From BD2-11 clade cluster bacterium bin43 (GTDB taxonomy: Bacteria > Gemmatimonadota > Gemmatimonadetes > Longimicrobiales > Gaopeijiaceae), in contig MPMR01000001.1 in the NCBI GenBank assembly GCA_002238605.1, positions 62,001 through 126,000 of the forward strand: a stretch of DNA of 64,000 bases, in the 5' to 3' direction. Below, piece after piece: positions 54,642 to 61,163 of the stretch. Under the pieces are notes generated by a model. That model saw only the letters and a program-made list of their open reading frames with translations. It searched no databases and was not told where the DNA came from. A program made the translations under genes and the position numbers. Each line of letters opens with the position of its first letter. Positions within the stretch are counted from its first letter, which is position 1.

Positions 54642-55249
54642 CAGGCTGCGGCACTGACGCCCGGATGGAAGCCCAGGCTCGGCTCCCAGGTTCCAGGGGT
54701 CCATCTCTCGAAATCCTTGCGGATATCCTGCTGGCTCGAGTCCGGCAGGAAGAATGTCGGGGACGGAGACCGAACCGGCGTCGGCAACCCGGATGAATCC
54801 GGCTCCACCAATACCCGTAGCCGCCGCATGACCTTTGGATCCTGGAGCAACCTGAGATAGCGGTCGGCCGAGCGATTCTGAGTCACCTCTCCGCGTTCCC
54901 AACGACCCAGGGTGGCCTTCCCGAACCCGGTCAGGTGCGCGAACTCGGCACGGGTGAAGCCGTAGCCTTCGCGCGTGGCGCGAATCTCGGCGGGTGTGAG
55001 GATTCCCAGGTGGCGGCAAACGGCCTCGTGGTAGGCCACCTCGGCATCCGGCCCCGTATAGGAGTCGCCGCAGTTGGAACAGGTGTGCACCCGCACATCC
55101 GCGCTGAGTTCCACGGCTTCCTCGCCGGCTCCGTAGATGAAAGGGTCTCGCACGAGCTCCGCGCGGAGATTCGTGGTTTCGCACAGTTCGCACCACGTCG
55201 GTCCGGGGAGGGAGCTCAGCACGGTGGGCGGTGAGGCGATCTTCGTCAT
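54641..55249 (-). CDS. MqsA-like zinc-finger and helix-turn-helix antitoxin
   Basis: 202 residues. The N-terminal zinc site is formed by CELC (Cys20, Cys23) and HTCSNC (Cys57, Cys60). A helix-turn-helix of the MqsA/XRE type follows (LTPAEIRATREGYGFTRAEFAHLTGFGKATLGRWERGEVTQ), where LTGFGKATLGRWERG is the recognition part. The C-terminal tail of about 60 residues is proline- and charge-rich. MqsA proteins bind the toxin through the zinc domain and operator DNA through the HTH. The ATG overlaps the stop of the candidate toxin gene (ATGA) and its own stop overlaps the ATPase start. Confidence 0.85.
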   Translation of the reverse strand: MTKIASPPTVLSSLPGPTWCELCETTNLRAELVRDPFIYGAGEEAVELSADVRVHTCSNCGDSYTGPDAEVAYHEAVCRHLGILTPAEIRATREGYGFTRAEFAHLTGFGKATLGRWERGEVTQNRSADRYLRLLQDPKVMRRLRVLVEPDSSGLPTPVRSPSPTFFLPDSSQQDIRKDFERWTPGTWEPSLGFHPGVSAAA

Positions 55250-55629
55250 TGTGACGTCTCGCTTTTGTGAAAGCTGCGGAGGCGAACGTTGGAGCCCAGA
55301 ATCTGGAGCTTCACGTAGATGAGAGGCTCGTTGGGAGCGAGTCGAGCCTTCATCACCCACGCCTTCTCACCAACCGGTTTCCGGAGCTCAAGGCTTTCCA
55401 AGGGCACGCCATCGTCAAGAAATCTTCGCACGGCCCGCCACATGCTCGCGTCCGTCAGAGGCAGACCGGTTTCCGGGTTCACGATGTCTCGGAAGCGAAT
55501 GACCGTTGGACGTGTCCTGGTGAAGGTGTACGCCCGCCTCCGTCTCTGGATCAGCGCGACCATCTGACGCCGTATCTCCGGGTAGTTGTCATGCTCGGCT
55601 TCGGGATTCGAGTCCGTTGACCGGCTCAT
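55246..55629 (-). CDS. MqsR-like candidate toxin
   Basis: 127 residues, basic. The C-terminal strand pair EPLIYVKLQILGSNVRLRSFHKSE resembles the end of MqsR (a pattern like VYLKITV...LIVSFKEK), and the middle includes a central aromatic/basic helix (SMWRAVRRFLDDG). Partner context (first gene before an MqsA-like antitoxin, 4-bp overlap) supports a toxin role, most likely an RNase of the RelE/MqsR fold. Sequence similarity is weak by eye. Start is ATG 55629 or GTG 55635. Confidence 0.55.
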   Translation of the reverse strand: MSRSTDSNPEAEHDNYPEIRRQMVALIQRRRRAYTFTRTRPTVIRFRDIVNPETGLPLTDASMWRAVRRFLDDGVPLESLELRKPVGEKAWVMKARLAPNEPLIYVKLQILGSNVRLRSFHKSETSQ

Positions 55630-55637
55630 CGGCACTG

Positions 55638-55647
55638 CTCATATGAG
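55638..55647. promoter_or_regulatory. palindrome CTCATATGAG, proximal operator candidate
   Basis: A perfect 10-bp palindrome 9 bp upstream of the candidate toxin ATG. It shares the core TCATATGA with the one at 55697-55710; centres are 61 bp apart, close to six helical turns. Confidence 0.55.
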
Positions 55648-55696
55648 ATGATCTGTCCTGGGATACTCGGAGTTGCGGTCATGATTCGCCCATAAA

Positions 55697-55710
55697 GTAT
55701 CATATGATAC
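55697..55710. promoter_or_regulatory. palindrome GTATCATATGATAC, distal operator candidate
   Basis: A perfect 14-bp palindrome. On the minus strand it contains TATGAT, which could be a -10 box. Likely target of the HTH protein of the operon. Confidence 0.6.
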
Positions 55711-55747
55711 CTCATCGGACGCAAGCGCCCCTCCTCCTTCGCCGCAC

Positions 55748-56725
55748 TCACACACCCCGCTCCGAGGCCGGCAGCATCCGTCCCAAGCGCTCCAACCCCT
55801 GGAGGCCGCGCAGACGCCCGTCCAGAAGCGGTACTTCATGGACGGGATGGGCGGCGAACGCCTCCCGCACGCGGCGGATGTGGCGCGCCTGCCGGTCGCG
55901 CCGGGCCCCCAGCAACGTCCCGTCCGCGTCTTCGGGGACGACCTGGTTCAGGAAGATGGCCGCGACCGGGATCCCGTACTTGTCGAGCATCTTCACCGAC
56001 CGCTCGGTCTCCGCGACCGGCAGATGCTCCGGCGTGACGACGAAGACGAAGCCGCTGCGATGCGGGTCGGTGATCAGGGCGCGCGCGCGCTGGAACCGCG
56101 CCTGGCGCTCGGTGAGCGCGCCGAGCACCGGATCCTCGCCGGCATCCTCGGATCCCGCCGCGGCGCCCGCCACGTTGCGCCACATGCGCCCGGGCACGTT
56201 GACCTCCCGGCGCCGCGAGATGAGCCCGCTGATCCAGGCGCCCATCAGCTCCGGGAGCGCGAGCAGCCGCAGCGTGTGTCCCAGCGGGGCGGTGTCGAAG
56301 ATGAGGCGGTCGTAGGCTTGGCCGGCTTCCTCGGCGATCCGTGTAAACCGGTCGAACAGGGCGGACTCCTCGGCCCCTGGCGTCACGCGCGCGATGTCGA
56401 TCTGGCGCTCGACCTCGGCCATCAGACGCGGCGGCGTACTGTCGGCGATGCGCGCCTTGACGTCGTCGATGTAGCGGTCGGCTTCCTCGGCGGGATCGAT
56501 CTCGAGCGCCCACAGCCGCGGGCGAACCTCGCGGGCCTCTCCTCCGAGCCGGGTTTCCAGCACGTCCGACGTCGAGTGCGCGGGATCCGTCGAGACCAGC
56601 AGCGTGCGGTGCCCCTCGCGCGCGGCCTCGAGGGCCATGGTGGCGGCCAGGGTGGTCTTGCCGACCCCGCCCTTGCCGCCGAAGAAGACGACCTCCCGGT
56701 CGAGAATGCGGCGCGGCCTGGCCAT
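55748..56725 (-). CDS. ArsA/GET3-family ATPase
   Basis: 325 residues. The deviant Walker A GGKGGVGKTT (residues 16-25), DPAHSTSD (switch I with the ArsA signature), FDTAPLGHTLRLL (switch II) and VTPEHLPVAETERS are typical of ArsA/TRC40-type ATPases. Members pump arsenite with ArsB or insert tail-anchored proteins. No arsB, arsR or arsC is present, so arsenic resistance is unlikely. It is preceded on the same strand by a CC-terminal small protein and a cupin. Confidence 0.9.
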   Translation of the reverse strand: MARPRRILDREVVFFGGKGGVGKTTLAATMALEAAREGHRTLLVSTDPAHSTSDVLETRLGGEAREVRPRLWALEIDPAEEADRYIDDVKARIADSTPPRLMAEVERQIDIARVTPGAEESALFDRFTRIAEEAGQAYDRLIFDTAPLGHTLRLLALPELMGAWISGLISRRREVNVPGRMWRNVAGAAAGSEDAGEDPVLGALTERQARFQRARALITDPHRSGFVFVVTPEHLPVAETERSVKMLDKYGIPVAAIFLNQVVPEDADGTLLGARRDRQARHIRRVREAFAAHPVHEVPLLDGRLRGLQGLERLGRMLPASERGV

Positions 56726-56806
56726 CAGCGTTGAGCCGGACCGGGCCTCACCGGCGATTCGTTCCGCGGGCCGCGCGGGGTCCCGGCTTCATCCGCGGGC
56801 CCGGTC

Positions 56807-57118
56807 TCAGCAGCATCTGAATCCGCCGTCGGGAGGACGGGGCATGCCGATGCGCCGGTGCCACTGGTGAAACTCCTCGATCACGTCGGGATAGAGCTCG
56901 AGGGCGTAGAAGGCCACCGGGTTCGGGGCTCCCAGCAGGTCCGCAAACCCCAGGAGCAGGAAAGTGTCGCGCTCTTCGCGGTACGCTCGATAGATCTGGG
57001 ACCGGTAGGGCGCGAAGTAGATGCCCTCGTAGATCTCGCCCGCGGCCCGCAGGCCCTTCCTCACGCGCCGGATGGCCTTCCGGATCCGGGACGCCAGCCG
57101 ACCCTCCCTACCCGGCAT
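56807..57118 (-). CDS. small CC-terminal protein (cory-CC-star-like), ArsA partner
   Basis: 103 residues ending in GGFRCC directly before the stop. The body has an amphipathic basic N-terminus (ASRIRKAIRRVRKGLRAA), then YEGIYFAPYRSQIYRAYREERDTFLLLGFADLLGAPNPVAFY. I recall a family named for its C-terminal Cys-Cys-stop that occurs beside ArsA-related ATPases, and this fits. Terminal cysteines suggest metal binding or thiol modification. ATG 57118 has a GGAGG site 9 nt before; ATG 57127 is the alternative. Overlaps the end of the cupin gene by 11 bp. Confidence 0.75.
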   Translation of the reverse strand: MPGREGRLASRIRKAIRRVRKGLRAAGEIYEGIYFAPYRSQIYRAYREERDTFLLLGFADLLGAPNPVAFYALELYPDVIEEFHQWHRRIGMPRPPDGGFRCC

Positions 57119-57500
57119 CGTATTCATCCTCCGTCACCGGATCTCCCCAGCTCGTCACCGCGTTCACGTTGAGCGCGATGTGGGTCATGGCTCCGCCGGG
57201 CGCGGCGCCGTGCCAGTGGTTCTCGCCGGGCTCCACGACGATGAGGTCTCCCGGCCCGGCTTCCCCGACGGGCTCGCCTTCCTTCTGGTATCGGCAACGG
57301 CCCTCCACGATGTAGAGCATCTGATGGCCGCTGTGCGTGTGCCAGTTGGTGCGCGAGCGGGCCTCGAAGTGGACGCGGTAGACGTTCACCCGGGGATCGG
57401 CGGGGAGGGCGCCCTCGATGCGGCGCAAGCTCCCGGGGCCGGTGAAGTTGACCGGATCCGAGGATTCGCGCTCCAGGGTCTCAAGGGGGAAGACGTTCAT
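57108..57500 (-). CDS. small single-domain cupin
   Basis: 130 residues. Cupin motif 1 is visible in WHTHSGHQMLYIVEGRCRYQKEG and motif 2 in PGDLIVVEPGENHWHGAAPG, giving a likely His-rich metal site. It resembles the quercetinase/carboxymuconolactone-associated cupins, but the substrate is unknown. It is the first gene of a three-gene operon with the CC-terminal protein and the ArsA-like ATPase, and is divergent from nadA (start 57676). Confidence 0.85.
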   Translation of the reverse strand: MNVFPLETLERESSDPVNFTGPGSLRRIEGALPADPRVNVYRVHFEARSRTNWHTHSGHQMLYIVEGRCRYQKEGEPVGEAGPGDLIVVEPGENHWHGAAPGGAMTHIALNVNAVTSWGDPVTEDEYDAG

Positions 57501-57675
57501 CTTTGCAGTCTCGCCGTTTTGCGGTTTGCAGAGGTGTTGCCGCGTGCCCATGATCGCGCCTGTCGCGTGCATTGGCCAGTGGACTCCCGTGCCGGGGCTC
57601 AACATATTTCCGGGCTGAAGCAAGTGGATTCCGGAGCCGAAGCAGGAATCACGCAGTCGACCGTCTCGCAGAACA

Positions 57676-58668
<993 letters not shown>

Positions 58669-58669
58669 G

Positions 58670-59602
58670 GTGAACCGGCCGGTCGCTCCGTCGGGCCCGG
58701 ATGTCGACCGCATCATCCGGGCGGCGCTGGCCGAAGACCTCGGGGACGCGGGCGACATCACCAGCCGGGCGGTGATCCCGCGGGGCGCGCGCACGAGCGC
58801 GGCGCTGGTCGCGCGCGAAGCGGGGGTGGTGGCCGGCCTGCCGGTCGCCGCGCGCGTGTTCGCGCTGGTGAACCCGGAAGTGGCGACCGAACCGCTGTGC
58901 AGGGACGGGAGCGCGGTGACCGGAGGCAGCGTCCTGGCCCGCATCCACGGATCGGCGAGGGACGTGCTGGCCGCTGAGCGGACCGCCCTCAACTTCCTGG
59001 GACACCTGAGCGGCATCGCCACCCGCACCGCCCGTTTCGTGACGGCCGTCGCGGGAACGCGCGCCCGCATCCTCGACACGCGCAAGACCACGCCCGGGCT
59101 GCGCGCGCTGGAGAAGTACGCGGTGCGCGCCGGCGGCGGAGCCAACCACCGCATCGGCCTCTACGACGCGGTGCTGATCAAGGACAACCACATCGCGGTC
59201 GCGGGGAGCGTCGCCCGAGCCGTGAAAGCGGCCCGCGCCGGGACCGGCACAGCCATCGAAGTGGAAGTCGAGACGTGCGGCCAGGCACGAGAGGCGGTGG
59301 AGGCGGGCGCGGACATCATCCTCCTGGACAACATGGACCCTGCGACCATGCGTGAAGCGGTGCGCCTCATCGACGGAAGAGCCCTCACCGAAGCATCCGG
59401 GGGCATCGACCTGGAACGTGTGCGCCAGGTGGCCGGGACGGGGGTGGACCGGATCTCCGCGGGGGCGCTGACCTATGGCGTTCCGCGCCTGAACGTCGCC
59501 CTCGATTTCGAGAGCGCCGGCCCCGACGCCGGCCCTGACCTCGACGACGCCGGCCCCGACCTCGACAGCGCCGGCCCCGACCTCGTGAACGCCGCCCCGT
59601 GA
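58670..59602 (+). CDS. nadC: nicotinate-nucleotide pyrophosphorylase (carboxylating)
   Basis: 310 residues from a GTG just after the nadA stop. It converts quinolinate and PRPP to nicotinate mononucleotide. Visible signatures: EDLGDAGDITSRAVIP, ERTALNFLGHLSGIATRTA, ILDTRKTTPGLRALEKYAVRAGGGANHRIGLYDAVLIKDNH, EVEVETCGQAREAVEAGADIILLDNM and EASGGIDLERV. The final 30 residues are an extra tail made of AGPDLD-type repeats that is not part of the family fold. Its stop overlaps the GTG of the next gene (GTGA). Confidence 0.95.
   Translation: MNRPVAPSGPDVDRIIRAALAEDLGDAGDITSRAVIPRGARTSAALVAREAGVVAGLPVAARVFALVNPEVATEPLCRDGSAVTGGSVLARIHGSARDVLAAERTALNFLGHLSGIATRTARFVTAVAGTRARILDTRKTTPGLRALEKYAVRAGGGANHRIGLYDAVLIKDNHIAVAGSVARAVKAARAGTGTAIEVEVETCGQAREAVEAGADIILLDNMDPATMREAVRLIDGRALTEASGGIDLERVRQVAGTGVDRISAGALTYGVPRLNVALDFESAGPDAGPDLDDAGPDLDSAGPDLVNAAP
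59512..59602 (+). repeat. 21-bp repeats encoding the AGPDLD tail of NadC
   Basis: The codons for AGPDLDD, AGPDLDS and AGPDLVN, preceded by AGPD, are near-identical 21-bp DNA units. This is a microsatellite-like expansion at the 3' end of nadC. Confidence 0.7.
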
Positions 59603-60441
59603 GTCCGCCGCACGCGACTCCGCGCGAATTGCGCCGCCTTCACGACGAAGCCTCGCGCAACCGCGAGAGCTTCTACCTCGATCCCGAGACCGGCCTGGCC
59701 GTCTTCACCGAATTCGGCCTGCGCCAGCGGGGCAGTTGCTGCTGGAGCGGCTGCCGCCATTGCCCCTACGAAGCTGAGCGGGCAGACACCGTGGAGGGCG
59801 GCCCGGCCGTGGAGCCTCCGCGGTGGCTTACCCCCTTGCGCCCTCCGCCCGAGCCCGTCGACGTGCTCTTCTGGAGCGGCGGCAAGGACAGTTTTCTCGG
59901 CTACCGGGCCCTAGTGCGCGAGGGGGCCCGTCCCGTCGTCCTCCTGACGACCTTCGACGCGGCCAGCCGGACGATCGCGCATCAGGAGCTGCGGGTGGAT
60001 TCGGTGATCCGGCAGGCCGAGCACCTGCACGCGCCCCTGCTGGGCGTTCCCCTTCATCCCGGCCTCGCCTACGAAGCGCGCATAGCCGAGGCCGTCGCGT
60101 CGATCCCGGCGATCGCGCGTTTCGTCTTCGGCGATCTGCACCTCGAGCACATTCGCGAGTGGCGCACGGGGGCGTTCCGGGAGCTCGCGGAGAGCCGCAG
60201 CGCATCGCTACATTTCCCCATCTGGCAGGTGCCCTACGAGGCGCTGATGGCGGACCTGGAGGCCAGCGGCATCGTCTGCGAAGTGTCCGCCGTTACCGAT
60301 GCGGCGCTGGGCGCGCTCGTCCCCGGCCAGCGCTTCGACCGGGAGGTGATGTCGCGGCTCCCCAACGGCGTGGACCGCTTCGGCGAGAACGGGGAGTTTC
60401 ACACACTTGCAAAGGTCTGGGAGGTGGTCGACCTCCCTTGA
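59599..60441 (+). CDS. DUF5522 and Dph6-like ATP-pyrophosphatase fusion
   Basis: 280 residues. The N-terminal 60 residues carry CCWSGCRHCPY after FTEFGLRQRG, the DUF5522 cysteine motif that could bind a metal cluster. From about residue 85 there is an adenine-nucleotide alpha-hydrolase domain with P-loop-like SGGKDS, then FGDLHLEHIREW and the C-terminal GVDRFGENGEFHTL, as in diphthine-ammonia ligase-type (Dph6/MJ0570) proteins. In bacteria the role is unknown; activation of a substrate by adenylation for amidation or tRNA modification is possible. Starts with GTG inside the nadC stop, so it is coupled to NAD synthesis genes. Confidence 0.8.
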   Translation: MSPPHATPRELRRLHDEASRNRESFYLDPETGLAVFTEFGLRQRGSCCWSGCRHCPYEAERADTVEGGPAVEPPRWLTPLRPPPEPVDVLFWSGGKDSFLGYRALVREGARPVVLLTTFDAASRTIAHQELRVDSVIRQAEHLHAPLLGVPLHPGLAYEARIAEAVASIPAIARFVFGDLHLEHIREWRTGAFRELAESRSASLHFPIWQVPYEALMADLEASGIVCEVSAVTDAALGALVPGQRFDREVMSRLPNGVDRFGENGEFHTLAKVWEVVDLP

Positions 60442-60499
60442 CAGCCTTGGGCGAGCAGTGCCACTCTGTGAATGGGTGTCATACTTCATACTTGGTGAT

Positions 60500-60739
60500 A
60501 TGATGCGCACGACCATCTCCCTTCCCGACAGCCTCGCCAACCTCGCCCGAAGCGAGGCCCGGCGGCGAGGTGTGAGTTTTTCCGCCCTCGTCCGTCTTTC
60601 CCTTGAGCGGCATTTGTGCCGATCAGCCGGAGACAGGCTGCCCTGGCAAGGCATCATCGCGGACTCCTCATACGCCGCGCGCGACCTCGATCGAGCGATG
60701 GCGGCCCGATGGCCTGACGATGTTGCTGGCGATCGTTGA
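60500..60739 (+). CDS. VapB-type ribbon-helix-helix antitoxin
   Basis: 79 residues. The N-terminus MMRTTISLPDSLANLARSEARRRGVSFSALVRLSLERHL is a ribbon-helix-helix domain (strand RTTISLPD, then two helices), typical of antitoxins partnered with PIN toxins. The C-terminal part (WQGIIADSSYAARDLDRAM) would wrap the toxin. Two ATGs (60500, 60503); a CATACT box lies 7 nt before the first. It overlaps the toxin gene by 20 bp. Confidence 0.8.
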   Translation: MMRTTISLPDSLANLARSEARRRGVSFSALVRLSLERHLCRSAGDRLPWQGIIADSSYAARDLDRAMAARWPDDVAGDR

Positions 60740-61130
60740 CAGCGGACCACTCCTGGCAAGCGCGAACTCCGCCGATCCCGATCACGCGGCTTGCGTGGAA
60801 GCGCTGACCGAGTCCGGCGTCGATCTCGTCATCCCGGCTCTCTGCGTCGCGGAAGTCACGTGGTTCCTCGGACGCCGCCACGGGGCTCAAGCGGAAAGCC
60901 GGTTCGTGGACGCCCTGTCCAGGTTCACTGTCCTGGCCCCTGACGCGAAAGATTGGCCCCGCATTGCCGGCCTCGTCCGCCGATACGCGGATCTTCCACT
61001 CGGAACCACGGACGCTTCAGTCGCGGTGCTAGCCGAAAGGCTCGCGACGACGCGGATCATTACGCTCGACAGGAGGCACTTTTCGGTGCTGCGCAACGCG
61101 CGCGGGCAAGCGTTCGATCTTCGCCCCTGA
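60720..61130 (+). CDS. VapC-type PIN-domain RNase toxin
   Basis: 136 residues. The PIN acidic residues are present: Asp in [10 protein letters not shown], Glu in VAEVTWFL, Asp in [14 protein letters not shown] and Asp in TLDRRHF. This set coordinates the Mg2+ needed for RNA cleavage. The start overlaps the antitoxin gene. No other product seems likely. Confidence 0.88.
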   Translation: MLLAIVDSGPLLASANSADPDHAACVEALTESGVDLVIPALCVAEVTWFLGRRHGAQAESRFVDALSRFTVLAPDAKDWPRIAGLVRRYADLPLGTTDASVAVLAERLATTRIITLDRRHFSVLRNARGQAFDLRP

Positions 61131-61163
61131 GTTGGGCGGGTTCGATCTGATCCGGACCCGTTC

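Noticed and set aside
54634-56725. Arsenic-resistance or plasmid-partition locus
   Set aside because: Both ATPases have the right P-loops but no arsB/arsR/arsC, no parB and no centromere-like repeats are present.
60438-60443. Perfect TTGACA before the VapBC pair
   Set aside because: No -10 box at 16-19 bp; it overlaps the stop region of the DUF5522-Dph6-like gene. The CATACT box nearer the start is too far away to pair with it.
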